NCBI RefSeq assembly: GCF_017875465.1
Contig: NZ_JAGGMQ010000001.1
Span: 1,798,001 to 1,862,000, forward strand
Reading direction: 5' to 3'
Origin: Winslowiella toletana
GTDB taxonomy: Bacteria > Pseudomonadota > Gammaproteobacteria > Enterobacterales > Enterobacteriaceae
Length of the DNA stretch: 64,000 bases
Positions 8,564 to 20,436 of this stretch are shown in pieces. A program made the position numbers and the translations under genes. Below the pieces are notes generated by a model, which was not told the origin of the DNA, did no database searches, and was given only the letters and a program-made list of their open reading frames with translations. The first letter of the stretch is position 1. Every line of letters starts with the position of its first letter.

Positions 8564-10816
8564 TCAGAAGTGCGTATTCAGACTCATATAGAAAGTCCGC
8601 CCTGATTCGTTATAGGTATTAGCGCCGGCGCCATACATATAAGAGCTGGTGGTGTCGTTACCTGTGGTCTGCGCATTACCCTGACGGTAATGACGTTTAT
8701 CAAACAGGTTGTCGATACCCAGCGTCACACTGGCGTACTTATTGACATCATAAGTGCCGCTCAGGCCGATAACCGAGTAAGGGCTAACTTCATTCAGCTC
8801 CGAGCCGCTGACCGCTTCCCCTTTGTAGTTATACTTCTTCGGCGTCTGACGGCCATACCATGTCAGGGTGGTTTGCAGCGACAGATCCTGCATCGCCTGC
8901 CATGCCAGCGTGGAGTTCAGGGTATATTCAGGAATGATCGACAGACGATCACCAGTCTCCTTATTCTTACTCTGCAACATATACGTCAGATTGTTATTCC
9001 AGCTAATGCTGTCACTCACCGGGATATTTACCGTCCCTTCCAGCCCTTCGACCACCGCTTTCGGCACATTTTCCCATTTGTAGACGTCAGTGGTGCCGCT
9101 GGTTGAGGTGCCGGAAGGCAGATAACCGGCTTCGATCTTATTGCGATAATCATTACGGAACCAGGTGATGCCCGCCTGATAGCCTTCGTGCTTATACTCC
9201 AGCCCGATCTCTTTATTAATACTGGTTTCCGCTTTCAGATCGTCATTACCGATCAGATAACAGGCGCCGGAACTGTCGGCGCAACCCTGGCCACGGCTGT
9301 ACAGCACATAGTTCGGGTTGGTCTGATACAGGCTCGGCGCCTTCCAGGCGCGGGCAATGCCCATCTTCAGCGTGAAGTCATCGCCCAGCCCCTGCGTCAG
9401 GTTTAGTGACGGACTCCAGTTATCACCGACAATACTGTGATGATCAAAACGCAGGCCCGGTACCAATATGGTGCTGTCAGTCAGCTCCATATTGTCTTCA
9501 GCAAACAGTGAGAAGATCTCAGCCGAAGAGTACGGACTGCGGTTGCTGCTGCTGATACCATCGATATCACCGCCCGACAGCGCCTGAGTATTCGACAAGT
9601 TATCCTTCATGCGCTGCTGATTCCACTCGCTGCCAATGGTGACGGTCTGATTCACCAGCCATTCAAAAGGAATGCTCACTTCACTGTGCAGCAGTACATC
9701 GTCCAGCTGGATATCAGAGTAGCTGTCATTGGCGAAAATCCCTTCGGTACCGCCCGCCAGCCCCTCATTTAAGCGCGAGTTGCGGGTATTTTCATACTGC
9801 GCGAAGTTTTTCGTACTGACGCCATTATCCCAGGCGCCAGTCCAGGTGATGGCAAAATTCTGGCGATACATGCGGTTAGTTTCATCACCATACTTACTCT
9901 GCACCAGCGCGCTGGTATTGGTATTTTGCGTGTCACCGGCATACAGGTTGCCCTGACGGCTGTAACCCGCCTCAAACTCCAGCGCCTGCATCGGCGCAAA
10001 GGCCCAGCGCAGCAAGCCGTTGATATCTTTATTGACCGAACCTTCACGCCCCGCAGGTACCGTGTCCGCATAGGTACCGGTACGCAGCGACTGCTGGCCT
10101 TCGTTAATAAACTGCGCATCTGCCTGCGTTTTACTTAAACCGCCATACAGACGGAAGCTGACATCATCGCCCAGCGGCCCGGTCAGACTGAAGTTGGTAC
10201 GCTTTGTTGCGCCTTCATCACTGTGCTGCGGCACATTAAAATAACTGTCCCAGGAGCCATGCCACTGGTCACTTGCCTTTTTGGTGATGATATTTACCAC
10301 GCCGCCAGCTGCGCCATTCCCATAACGCGCCGCCGCCGGGCCGCGAATCACCTCAATATGATCGATCATTTCCGGTGGCACCCAGTTGCTGTCACCACGC
10401 GTATCGCGCTCGCCGCGCCAGCCCAGACGCACTGAATTGCGGCTGGTCACCGGCCGGCCATCGATCAGCATCAGGGTATTTTCCGGCCCCATGCCGCGAA
10501 TATCGATCTGACGGTTGTTGCCACGCTGACCACTGGTGGAGTTGCCGGTCAGATTGACGCCCGGCATGGTGCGAATAATTTCAGAGACATCGCGCGCAGG
10601 CGGTCTTTTTTTGATTTCATCGGCGGTAATGGTTGAGACACCGGGCGCCTGAAGCGTTTGCTCCGCGGCGGTAACCAGCATGGTGCCTTCAGTGGCATCA
10701 ATGCTTTCAGCCGTAGCGCTGCTGCTCTCTGCTGCCTGCGCCGCAGGGGAAGAAAATGCTGTGACCATGCCTGGCACAATTAAAATTGCTAAAGATAAAC
10801 GCGAAAGTTTCTTCAT
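8564..10816 (-). CDS. fepA: TonB-dependent enterobactin-type receptor (FepA family)
   Basis: This 750 aa outer-membrane receptor is very close to E. coli FepA (746 aa). A signal peptide starts at MKKLSRLSLAILIVP. The plug domain holds GVSTITADEIKKRP, IIRTMPGVNLTGNSTSGQRG and IDIRGMGPENTLMLIDG. The 22-strand barrel ends in the C-terminal Phe (YMSLNTHF). FepA imports ferric enterobactin with TonB. The ATG at 10816 is chosen over the longer frame to 10873 because it starts the signal peptide and has AGGA 8 nt upstream. The gene stands alone here, away from the enterobactin genes, downstream of a Fur-box-like site at 11026. IroN or another catecholate receptor is the alternative substrate class. 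Confidence 0.9.
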   Translation of the reverse strand: MKKLSRLSLAILIVPGMVTAFSSPAAQAAESSSATAESIDATEGTMLVTAAEQTLQAPGVSTITADEIKKRPPARDVSEIIRTMPGVNLTGNSTSGQRGNNRQIDIRGMGPENTLMLIDGRPVTSRNSVRLGWRGERDTRGDSNWVPPEMIDHIEVIRGPAAARYGNGAAGGVVNIITKKASDQWHGSWDSYFNVPQHSDEGATKRTNFSLTGPLGDDVSFRLYGGLSKTQADAQFINEGQQSLRTGTYADTVPAGREGSVNKDINGLLRWAFAPMQALEFEAGYSRQGNLYAGDTQNTNTSALVQSKYGDETNRMYRQNFAITWTGAWDNGVSTKNFAQYENTRNSRLNEGLAGGTEGIFANDSYSDIQLDDVLLHSEVSIPFEWLVNQTVTIGSEWNQQRMKDNLSNTQALSGGDIDGISSSNRSPYSSAEIFSLFAEDNMELTDSTILVPGLRFDHHSIVGDNWSPSLNLTQGLGDDFTLKMGIARAWKAPSLYQTNPNYVLYSRGQGCADSSGACYLIGNDDLKAETSINKEIGLEYKHEGYQAGITWFRNDYRNKIEAGYLPSGTSTSGTTDVYKWENVPKAVVEGLEGTVNIPVSDSISWNNNLTYMLQSKNKETGDRLSIIPEYTLNSTLAWQAMQDLSLQTTLTWYGRQTPKKYNYKGEAVSGSELNEVSPYSVIGLSGTYDVNKYASVTLGIDNLFDKRHYRQGNAQTTGNDTTSSYMYGAGANTYNESGRTFYMSLNTHF

Positions 10817-11166
10817 TTTATTATCCTGGAAAATCCACATCGCGGCGTAATCGCGATCTGACCTCGCCAACAATACTGACGTGTTGTGTCGCTGAAGGAA
10901 CGGCGGCTCCCCTGCTGAAACGGGATTTCAGCCAAAACGTATGGGGCAAAATAACGCGTGGATTGGGGGCCGCCATGACACTCATTGTTACCGCTTAACG
11001 TTGAGCGGAAACACCGTATTGCAAATGCAAATAATTATCAATGCGATTATTAATTGCATTACTAAACCATTCAGTCAGATGAAAGTGGCTCTGGCGGGGA
11101 TCAGGCAGGTTTTTACAACAGGAGTGCAAATAAAGAGGGGCACATAAATGTGCCCCCTGTTTGGTA
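10817..11166 (-). other. fepA upstream region
   Basis: About 350 bp between the fepA start and the end of obgE. It holds the Fur-box-like site and must contain the fepA promoter. I see no coding sequence in it. The part next to obgE would also hold the obgE 3' end, but no strong terminator hairpin was found there. Confidence 0.5.
11026..11040 (-). promoter_or_regulatory. Fur-box-like site upstream of fepA
   Basis: On the minus strand the 15-mer TGATAATTATTTGCA matches the 7-1-7 Fur consensus TGATAATnATTATCA at 12 of 14 defined positions. It is about 210 nt upstream of the fepA start, which is rather far, so the promoter would have to lie in the upstream half of the region. Iron repression of a ferric siderophore receptor is expected. 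Confidence 0.6.
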
Positions 11167-12667
<1,501 letters not shown>

Positions 12668-12783
12668 TTAGTCAGCTACGCCAATGGCAATAAGAATACA
12701 GTACATAAAGTGTACAGTAAAAACAGAATTTGCTGTGAGTCGGGACAGCGCAGCAAAACTTTTTTGCGTCACCCCATAAATGT
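12668..12783 (-). other. Short gene-free stretch left by yhbE decay
   Basis: AT-rich sequence between the yhbE remnant and the rpmA terminator. No recognisable yhbE N-terminal sequence remains. It may carry the current obgE promoter, because the rpmA terminator at 12784 now separates obgE from rpmA. Confidence 0.35.
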
Positions 12784-12811
12784 AAAAAGCCCCGCAACAA
12801 ATGCGGGGCTT
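12784..12811 (-). terminator. Rho-independent terminator after rpmA
   Basis: On the minus strand AAGCCCCGCA pairs with TGCGGGGCTT over a 5-nt loop and is followed by TTTTTACA. It is a strong intrinsic terminator between rpmA and the yhbE remnant/obgE. Confidence 0.9.
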
Positions 12812-12863
12812 ATCTTCGTCAGTTAAAGCCGTTTTATGCAGAGCGGCTTATGACGCGAAAACC

Positions 12864-13124
<261 letters not shown>

Positions 13125-13136
13125 TCAGATCTCCTC

Positions 13137-13448
13137 TTAGGCGCTGATGCCAGTGATTTTCACATCAGTGAACCACTGACGATGGCCTTGCTGCTTACGG
13201 TGGTGTTTACGACGACGAAACTTAACGATCTTAATTTTCTCGCCACGACCGTGAGCAACGATTTCTGCTTTGATCAGGCCACCAGATACTAATGGTGCGC
13301 CGATCTGAACGTCTTCGCCGTTTGCAATCATCAGAACCTGGTCGAACTCAATGGTTTCGCCGGTTGCGATGTCCAGCTTTTCCAGGCGAACGGTCTGACC
13401 TTCGCTTACTCGGTGTTGTTTACCACCACTTTGGAAAACCGCGTACAT
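13137..13448 (-). CDS. rplU: 50S ribosomal protein L21
   Basis: This 103 aa protein starts [18 protein letters not shown] as in all L21 proteins. The basic C-terminal block [19 protein letters not shown] (about residues 74-92) is the L21 signature and contacts 23S rRNA. It is the first gene of the rplU-rpmA operon, with a clear sigma-70 promoter at 13523-13551, and is divergent from ispB. Confidence 0.98.
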   Translation of the reverse strand: MYAVFQSGGKQHRVSEGQTVRLEKLDIATGETIEFDQVLMIANGEDVQIGAPLVSGGLIKAEIVAHGRGEKIKIVKFRRRKHHRKQQGHRQWFTDVKITGISA

Positions 13449-13522
13449 ATAAAACTCCGCTTTCCGCGCTTGCCTTCTTTTAATTTTCAGGCGGCGCTAT
13501 AAATATTCACAATAGGGCGCGA

Positions 13523-13551
13523 ATTCTACGCAAATTCCGTGCAGTTGACAA
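13523..13551 (-). promoter_or_regulatory. Sigma-70 promoter of rplU-rpmA
   Basis: On the minus strand TTGTCA (13551-13546) and TAGAAT (13528-13523) are separated by 17 bp. The sequence downstream of the -10 is GC-rich (CGCGCCC), like the discriminators of stringently controlled ribosomal promoters. The leader to rplU would be about 65 nt. Confidence 0.75.
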
Positions 13552-13831
13552 GAGTCCAATGCAAAGGATTGCAGAAAAAAAACGCAGCGTGATTGTGGGC
13601 GTTTATCCGCCTCGTTTTTCAAGTACAATCTGTAATACATTACTTGCCGCGAGCACGAACTAAGGCGCTTATCATAACCCTGAATAGTTCAGGTTGCAGT
13701 AAGGCGGCCAACCCGTGAATCCGCAGAAGCACAGATAACACTGTGACTGGGGTGAGCGGGTGCAGCCAACGCACCGGCAGCTTGAAATATAACGGGTATA
13801 GCAGTGAACAGAGCGATAGCTGAACAGACTG
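13552..13831 (+). other. ispB upstream region
   Basis: About 280 bp between the rplU promoter and ispB. It contains an ERIC element at 13674-13800 and an AT-rich part at 13610-13650 that could hold the ispB promoter, though no convincing -35 was found. No coding sequence is seen. Confidence 0.4.
13674..13800 (+). repeat. ERIC element in the ispB leader
   Basis: 127 bp, the canonical ERIC length. It contains GTTGCAGTAAGGCGGC, GTGAATCCGCAG, GTGACTGGGGTGAGCG and GCAGCCAACGCAC, ending AACGGGTATA. It ends 31 bp before the ispB start, so it is probably transcribed as part of the ispB leader. Confidence 0.93.
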
Positions 13832-14803
13832 ATGAACTTAGAACAGATAAATGAATTAACCGCGCAGGATATGGCGGCCGTCAACGAGACAATCCTCGAA
13901 CAACTGAATTCAGATGTTTCTCTCATCAATCAGTTGGGATATTACATCATCAGCGGAGGGGGAAAACGTATTCGCCCGATGATCGCTGTGCTCGCCGCAC
14001 GCGCCATCAACTATACGGGCAAGCAGCACATCACCGTGGCTGCATTGATCGAATTTATTCACACCGCAACGCTGTTGCACGACGATGTGGTGGATGAATC
14101 CGATATGCGTCGTGGTAAAGCCACCGCCAATGCCGCATTTGGCAATGCCGCCAGCGTACTGGTGGGCGATTTCATCTACACACGCGCTTTCCAGATGATG
14201 ACCAGCCTTGGCTCATTACGCGTGCTGGCGCTGATGTCAGAAGCGGTTAACGTCATTGCAGAAGGCGAAGTTCTGCAACTGATGAACTGTAACGATCCCG
14301 ATATCACTGAAGAGAGTTATATGCGGGTGATTTACAGCAAAACTGCGCGCTTATTTGAAGCTGCGGCGCAATCGTCGGCGATCCTCGCCGATGCCAGCGA
14401 GGCGCAGGAAAAGGCGCTGCAGGACTATGGACGCTATATCGGCACGGCTTTTCAGCTGATTGACGATCTGCTGGACTACAGCGCAGATGGTCAGACGCTG
14501 GGCAAAAATGTCGGTGACGACCTCAGCGAAGGCAAGCCTACGCTGCCGCTGCTTCATGCGATGCAGCACGGTAACCCTGAACAGGCGATGATGATTCGCC
14601 AAGCCATCGAAGAGGGTAATGGTCGCCATTTACTGGAACCAGTTCTGGAAACTATGCGTCAATGTGGTTCGCTGGAATGGACGCGCAGCCGCGCTGAACA
14701 GGAAGCGGATAAAGCCATTGCAGCTTTAAAAGCGCTGCCTGAATCACCGTCGCGCAGTGCGCTGGAAGCACTGGCTCATATGTCAGTACAGCGCGAGTTC
14801 TGA
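13832..14803 (+). CDS. ispB: Octaprenyl diphosphate synthase
   Basis: This 323 aa trans-prenyltransferase makes the side chain of ubiquinone and menaquinone from FPP and IPP. The first aspartate-rich motif is in LLHDDVVDESDMRRG (about residues 85-99). The second is in QLIDDLLDYSADG (about residues 207-219). GGGKRIRP near residue 42 binds IPP diphosphate. The length equals E. coli IspB. The ATG at 13832 gives the family start MNLEQINELTAQDMAAVN. It is divergent from rplU. Confidence 0.97.
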   Translation: MNLEQINELTAQDMAAVNETILEQLNSDVSLINQLGYYIISGGGKRIRPMIAVLAARAINYTGKQHITVAALIEFIHTATLLHDDVVDESDMRRGKATANAAFGNAASVLVGDFIYTRAFQMMTSLGSLRVLALMSEAVNVIAEGEVLQLMNCNDPDITEESYMRVIYSKTARLFEAAAQSSAILADASEAQEKALQDYGRYIGTAFQLIDDLLDYSADGQTLGKNVGDDLSEGKPTLPLLHAMQHGNPEQAMMIRQAIEEGNGRHLLEPVLETMRQCGSLEWTRSRAEQEADKAIAALKALPESPSRSALEALAHMSVQREF

Positions 14804-14810
14804 TTTATCC

Positions 14811-14831
14811 GGGGAGCGTTCAGGCGTTCCC
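14811..14831 (+). terminator. Probable terminator after ispB
   Basis: GGGGAGCG pairs with CGTTCCCC (one G-T pair) 7 nt after the ispB stop. The tail is C/T-rich rather than a pure T run, so efficiency is uncertain. Confidence 0.45.
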
Positions 14832-15019
14832 CGCTCCTCTCCTCCCGCGAATGTTGTTGCAACGATTTTCATCTCTTCTGCGCGCCAATACACAATCCTT
14901 CTTTTCGCCTCAAATTTTACTGGAATTTCATAGTCAATAATTGCTATAAAATATCCAGTAACATCAGTCAGGCTTATCACTGATTTCAATAAATGGACTT
15001 ATTTAATGAAGGATTGCTT

Positions 15020-15298
15020 ATGAGTACAAGAAACAAAGACTGGCACTCAGCAGATATTATTGCCGCATTACGCAAACGTGGAACGTCGCTTGCCGCAGTC
15101 TCCCGACAGGCGGGGTTAAGTTCTTCGACCTTAGCCAATGCCCTTACCCGTCCCTGGCCAAAAGGAGAATGGCTGATTGCGGACGCCATTGAAATACATC
15201 CGGCAGTAATTTGGCCCAGCCGTTACTACAACAGCAAAACGCAGGAACTTATCAACCGCAAAAAGCTGATACGCGTCAGTAACAGCAGAGAGATATAA
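15020..15298 (+). CDS. sfsB: Ner-like DNA-binding transcriptional regulator SfsB (Nlp)
   Basis: This 92 aa protein has the length of E. coli SfsB. The helix-turn-helix similar to phage Mu Ner is in DWHSADIIAALRKRGTSLAA and SSSTLANALTRPWPKGEWL. VIWPSRYYN matches the C-terminal part of the family. The ATG at 15020 is chosen over that at 14993 because AAGGA lies 8 nt upstream and the length then matches. E. coli SfsB affects maltose gene expression when overproduced. It sits between ispB and murA as in E. coli. Confidence 0.92.
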   Translation: MSTRNKDWHSADIIAALRKRGTSLAAVSRQAGLSSSTLANALTRPWPKGEWLIADAIEIHPAVIWPSRYYNSKTQELINRKKLIRVSNSREI

Positions 15299-15464
15299 CG
15301 CTTTCGCGCCAGTTCTTATGCTGGCACTTTTACAAAATCCCCCATACTGCTCTGCAACTGGTGCCACGAATTGTCCCGGCTCGGCTTATGCCTGCGTGGA
15401 TTAGGAGCCGGAGCGAAGATATCAATCTGCGGGGATGCCAACCCGGACGACAGGATTCGATCAA

Positions 15465-16394
15465 ATGGATATGACAACCACACCTCATGATGCTGTTTTT
15501 AAAACATTTCTTACTCATACGTCAACCGCCAGGGATTTTCTGCAGACCCACCTGCCAGCAGAACTGCTGCAGTACTGCAACCTGCAGACCCTGCAGCTGG
15601 CCTCAGGAAGCTTTATCGAAAAAGAGTTGCGGGCACTTTACTCTGATGTCCTCTACTCAATGAAAGCAGGCAACGGCGAAGGTTATATTTATTGTCTGAT
15701 TGAACATCAAAGTTCGCCCGACAAGCATATGACTTTACGGCTGATGCGCTATGCCTTAGCGGCAATGCAACGGCACGTAGATCAAGGCCACGATAAACCA
15801 CCACTGGTTATTCCGATCCTTTTCTATCACGGCCAGAGCAGCCCTTATCCATACCCGATGAACTGGCTGCAACAATTTGATGACCCCGAGCTGGCCAGCC
15901 GGCTTTATAACAGCGATTTTCCGCTGGTCGACGTCACGGTGATCCCCGATGATGTAATAAAAACGCATAAGCGGGGAGCAACGCTCGAATTTATGCAAAA
16001 ACATTGCCGTACCCAACAAAAAATCGACGATTTTGGTGAGAAACTGCTTATGCTGATACAAAGTAATGACCATACGGAACAGCAGATTAAAGCATCAATT
16101 TTTTACCAAATGTTGACAAGAAGCGCAGATGACATGCAAGTTCTTATACGCATACTGACGCAAGAACTACCTCAATATAAGGAGATAACTATGACTTTTG
16201 CAGAAATGATGCATCAGAAAGGATGGGACGAAGGACACGAGGAAGGACGCGAGGAAGGACGACAGCAAATGCAGCAAGAGAAGCTGCAAATCGCCCGCAC
16301 CATGCTGTTTGAAGGGCTGGCCCCTGCGCTGGTGATGAAGGTGACCGGCCTGACCGCTGATGAGCTAAAATACTCCGAGACAGCAATGGCCTGA
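15465..16394 (+). CDS. Rpn-family recombination-promoting nuclease / putative transposase
   Basis: This protein of about 309 aa is of the RpnA-E type (PD-(D/E)XK nuclease superfamily, transposase_31-like). HDAVFKTFL near the N-terminus and YIYCLIEHQSSPDKHMTLRL (with the ExQ core) are family hallmarks, as are PLVIPILFYHG and LVDVTVIPDD. The C-terminus carries the charged repeat EGHEEGREEGRQQ and a short helical tail, typical of the family. In E. coli, Rpn proteins promote RecA-independent recombination. The ATG at 15465 has AGGA about 10 nt upstream; the ATG at 15471 is also possible. It is inserted between sfsB and murA, which are adjacent in E. coli, so it is accessory. Confidence 0.88.
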   Translation: MDMTTTPHDAVFKTFLTHTSTARDFLQTHLPAELLQYCNLQTLQLASGSFIEKELRALYSDVLYSMKAGNGEGYIYCLIEHQSSPDKHMTLRLMRYALAAMQRHVDQGHDKPPLVIPILFYHGQSSPYPYPMNWLQQFDDPELASRLYNSDFPLVDVTVIPDDVIKTHKRGATLEFMQKHCRTQQKIDDFGEKLLMLIQSNDHTEQQIKASIFYQMLTRSADDMQVLIRILTQELPQYKEITMTFAEMMHQKGWDEGHEEGREEGRQQMQQEKLQIARTMLFEGLAPALVMKVTGLTADELKYSETAMA

Positions 16395-16407
16395 CCACCG
16401 GTATCAT

Positions 16408-16439
16408 AAAACCCTGTTGCCCATTGTATGGGCAACAGG
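16408..16439 (-). terminator. Rho-independent terminator of murA
   Basis: A 12-bp perfect stem CCTGTTGCCCAT / ATGGGCAACAGG with a 3-nt loop is followed on the minus strand by GTTTTATG. It also lies just after the Rpn gene and could act weakly on that strand. Confidence 0.88.
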
Positions 16440-16447
16440 ATTAACGA

Positions 16448-17725
<1,278 letters not shown>

Positions 17726-17780
17726 TCAGAAACATAAACGGCTGTTCGCCGGCTTCACTTGTAAGCCACGCTGATACAGC

Positions 17781-18035
17781 TTAAAAACCGTTTAGCTTAC
17801 GGTCGCGCGCCCACTCGGCAGGCGTATAGGTCTTGATTGAAACCGCATGAATGCGGTTGTCCGCAATATATTCCATCAGCGGCGCATACACAGCCTGCTG
17901 CTTTTTCACACGGCTCAGTTCCGCAAACATCTCGCCAACGGCGACCACCTGAAAATGGCTGCCATCACCCGTGACATGAACTTCTTCTAACGGTAACGCG
18001 CTCATCAGCACGGACTGAATTTCACTATTTTCCAT
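17781..18035 (-). CDS. ibaG: BolA-family protein IbaG
   Basis: This 84 aa BolA/IbaG-type protein is known to pair with monothiol glutaredoxins and to bind a [2Fe-2S] cluster. The family core is seen in [19 protein letters not shown] and the helix [16 protein letters not shown]. The conserved histidine lies in [14 protein letters not shown]. It is located between the mla operon terminator and murA, on the same strand, as in E. coli (formerly yrbA). Confidence 0.95.
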   Translation of the reverse strand: MENSEIQSVLMSALPLEEVHVTGDGSHFQVVAVGEMFAELSRVKKQQAVYAPLMEYIADNRIHAVSIKTYTPAEWARDRKLNGF

Positions 18036-18103
18036 GAGGCTCTAATTCGGTTGATAATAAACAGGGTGACATAGTAGTAGAAACGGCATTTATCTTAAAC
18101 AAG

Positions 18104-18132
18104 CAAAAAGCCCCTGAGGTCTCAGAGGCTTT
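18104..18132 (-). terminator. Rho-independent terminator of the mla operon
   Basis: On the minus strand AAAGCCTCTGAG pairs with CTCAGGGGCTTT (one mismatch) around a 2-nt centre and is followed by TTTTTGC. It separates mlaB from ibaG-murA. Confidence 0.85.
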
Positions 18133-18151
18133 CTTTACCACTGGCTAATCG

Positions 18152-18454
18152 CTACGAGTCAGCCGGGGAAACAATGATTTGCTGCAAATTATACAGGTTG
18201 ATTAACGACAATAATTTATCGGTAACACCGGTAAACAGCGGCGTTTTCCCCTGCTGTTGCAGCATCTGACGCAGATGGACCAGCAACGCCAGTCCGGCAG
18301 AATCGACCCGCTCCAGTGCTGACACATCGATTGTATCGATCTGTTTCATCACGGTTTCCCGCTGCTGCCATAATGCCAGCAGCGTCTCACGATCCAGTTC
18401 GCCTTGCAGACTCAGGGTTGAGGCTTCAACCCGCCAGCTCAGTTGTTCTGTCAT
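18152..18454 (-). CDS. mlaB: Phospholipid ABC transporter STAS subunit MlaB
   Basis: This 100 aa STAS-domain protein binds and stabilises the ATPase MlaF in the MlaFEDB inner-membrane complex. The STAS motif is seen in LERVDSAGLALLVHLRQML, where the conserved Thr/Ser of the DSAG loop sits. It starts one base within the stop of mlaC (TAATG), indicating coupling. It is the last gene of mlaFEDCB and is followed by a terminator. Confidence 0.95.
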   Translation of the reverse strand: MTEQLSWRVEASTLSLQGELDRETLLALWQQRETVMKQIDTIDVSALERVDSAGLALLVHLRQMLQQQGKTPLFTGVTDKLLSLINLYNLQQIIVSPADS

Positions 18455-19086
18455 TATTTCTGCTGATCCAGGGTAATACGCTGACCAGCATAGGACTTCA
18501 GCTGCTCAGTCAAACCATCAATCCCTTTCTGACGCAGGGTATCGCTCCACTCATTCTGTTTGGTGGTGATCATACTGATGCCTTCCGCGATCATGTCATA
18601 CGCCTGCCAGTCGCCAGTGCGCGAGTTTTTACGCCACTGGAAATCAAGGCGTACCGGCGCACGCCCGTTAGGATCAATAATCGAAACGCGGATTGCCACA
18701 ATAGTGGCGTCACCCACCGGCTGCTCTGGCGCGATCTGATAAGTCTGGCCGTTATACATCGCCAGCGCCTGACCATAAGCCTGCTCAAGATAAGCGCCAA
18801 ACGCTTTGAAATAGGCATCACGCTGAGCCGGGGTCGCATCTTTATAGTAGCGACCTAATACCAGCGCACCGGCGTATTTGATCTGCACATAAGGCAGCAG
18901 CTCTTCGCGCACAATCTGGCGCAGATAATCCGGATTTTGCTTGATTTTGGGTTGTTCGTTTTTCAGACGCGTAAAGGTTTTAGCCGCCGCTTCCTGCATC
19001 AGTTTGTAAGGGTTGCTCTGGTCAGCTGCTGTCGCCGCCAGCGGTACGATGGCCAGCATCGCGACCATTAATAAACGTTTAAACAT
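18454..19086 (-). CDS. mlaC: Periplasmic phospholipid-binding protein MlaC
   Basis: This 210 aa protein has a cleaved signal peptide ([21 protein letters not shown]). MlaC shuttles phospholipids between the outer-membrane MlaA-porin complex and MlaFEDB. The mature part starts [13 protein letters not shown] and carries [19 protein letters not shown] and [11 protein letters not shown], typical of the Tol-Ttg2/MlaC fold. It lies between mlaD and mlaB in the operon, 13 bp after mlaD. Confidence 0.96.
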   Translation of the reverse strand: MFKRLLMVAMLAIVPLAATAADQSNPYKLMQEAAAKTFTRLKNEQPKIKQNPDYLRQIVREELLPYVQIKYAGALVLGRYYKDATPAQRDAYFKAFGAYLEQAYGQALAMYNGQTYQIAPEQPVGDATIVAIRVSIIDPNGRAPVRLDFQWRKNSRTGDWQAYDMIAEGISMITTKQNEWSDTLRQKGIDGLTEQLKSYAGQRITLDQQK

Positions 19087-19099
19087 GCGTTGTTACCTC

Positions 19100-19642
19100 T
19101 TATGGTTGTTCAGGTGCAGCGGGTGCGGGCTGCGCAGCGGATTCTTCCTGCGGATGCTTGCTCTTATCCGCGCTATCTCCGCTCTTATACAGGAACTGAC
19201 CGATCAGGTCCTCAAGCACCATCGCTGACTTGGTATCCTGCAGCGTGTCGCCATCTTTTAGCATCGCGGTGCCCATTTCGGGATCGTCAAAACCGACGTT
19301 CAGGGCTAAAAACTGCTCGCCCAACAGGCCTGAAGTGCGAATCGCCAGCGAACTGGTATCCGGAATCGCATTATACTGCTCTTCAATATCCATGGTGACG
19401 CGTGGCGAATAGGTTTTCGGATCGAGACTGATATCCGACACCCGTCCAATCACCACTCCACCAATTTTCACCGGCGAGCTTTTTTTCAGTCCGCCGATAT
19501 TGTCAAAAGTGGCATACAGTTTCCAGGTTGGCTGGGTTCCCAGCGATTGCACATCAGCAACGCGCAGGCAGAGAAACACAATGGCGCCCAGCGCCAGCAG
19601 CATAAACAGGCCTACCCAAATTTCACTTTTCTTGCTTTGCAT
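19100..19642 (-). CDS. mlaD: Phospholipid transporter MCE-domain subunit MlaD
   Basis: This 180 aa inner-membrane protein has one TM helix (EIWVGLFMLLALGAIVFLCL) and a periplasmic MCE domain (about residues 35-150). MlaD forms the hexameric ring that holds lipid for transfer to or from MlaC. Landmarks are TFDNIGGLKKSSPVKIGGVV and SIRTSGLLGEQFLA-like sequence. The ATG at 19642 matches the family start; an upstream TTG would overlap mlaE. The C-terminal tail is Ala/Pro/Glu-rich and variable, as in homologues. Confidence 0.95.
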   Translation of the reverse strand: MQSKKSEIWVGLFMLLALGAIVFLCLRVADVQSLGTQPTWKLYATFDNIGGLKKSSPVKIGGVVIGRVSDISLDPKTYSPRVTMDIEEQYNAIPDTSSLAIRTSGLLGEQFLALNVGFDDPEMGTAMLKDGDTLQDTKSAMVLEDLIGQFLYKSGDSADKSKHPQEESAAQPAPAAPEQP

Positions 19643-19646
19643 TGAA

Positions 19647-20429
19647 TCAGTTCCCAAACATCAGTGCCGTCAGCACAAAGTCTATACCGAGCACCGCCAG
19701 TGATGAATGCACTACCGTGCGCGTTGTCGCCCGACTAATTCCTTCCGAGGTCGGAATCGCGTCGTAACCGTTAAACAGCGCGATCCACATCACCGTAAAA
19801 GCAAATACGGCGCTTTTAATCACGCAGTTGATAATATCGGTGCGGAAATCGACCGCATTCTGCATCGCCGACCAGAAGAAGCCACTGTCGATACCTTTCC
19901 AGTTAACTCCCACCAGCGAACCACCCCAGATACCGACGGCGGTAAAAATCAGCGCCAGCAGCGGCATACTGATAAAGCCCGCCCAGAAGCGCGGTGAAAC
20001 CACCCGCCGCAGCGGATCGACCGCCATCATCTCCATGCTGGAGAGCTGCTCAGTGGCTTTCATCAGGCCGATTTCAGCCGTCAGCGCCGAACCGGCGCGG
20101 CCGGCAAACAGCAATGCAGTGACCACCGGTCCCAGCTCACGCAACAGCGATAAAGCCACCAGCATGCCGAGGCTGCTTTCAGCGCTGTAGGTGGTCAGCA
20201 CCAGATAGCCCTGCAATCCCAGCACCATGCCGATAAACAGCCCGGATACCACAATAATTAACAATGAAAGCACACCGACGCTATAGAGCTGTTTAATCAG
20301 CAGCGGCGCGTGCTTACGAAACTCAGGTTTGCCCGCGAGGGCATGAAATAGCATCAGTCCGGCACGACCAAAGGAGGCAAAAGTATTAATGCCCTTTCGC
20401 CCGAATGATGCCAGTACAGGTCTTAACAT
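19647..20429 (-). CDS. mlaE: Phospholipid ABC transporter permease MlaE
   Basis: This 260 aa integral membrane permease of the MlaFEDB complex shows several hydrophobic segments, including [20 protein letters not shown]. The family core [31 protein letters not shown] (around residues 96-126) contains the conserved coupling region. It sits 7 bp after mlaF and 4 bp before the mlaD start, consistent with a tight operon. Confidence 0.96.
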   Translation of the reverse strand: MLRPVLASFGRKGINTFASFGRAGLMLFHALAGKPEFRKHAPLLIKQLYSVGVLSLLIIVVSGLFIGMVLGLQGYLVLTTYSAESSLGMLVALSLLRELGPVVTALLFAGRAGSALTAEIGLMKATEQLSSMEMMAVDPLRRVVSPRFWAGFISMPLLALIFTAVGIWGGSLVGVNWKGIDSGFFWSAMQNAVDFRTDIINCVIKSAVFAFTVMWIALFNGYDAIPTSEGISRATTRTVVHSSLAVLGIDFVLTALMFGN

Positions 20430-20436
20430 CAGTTGG

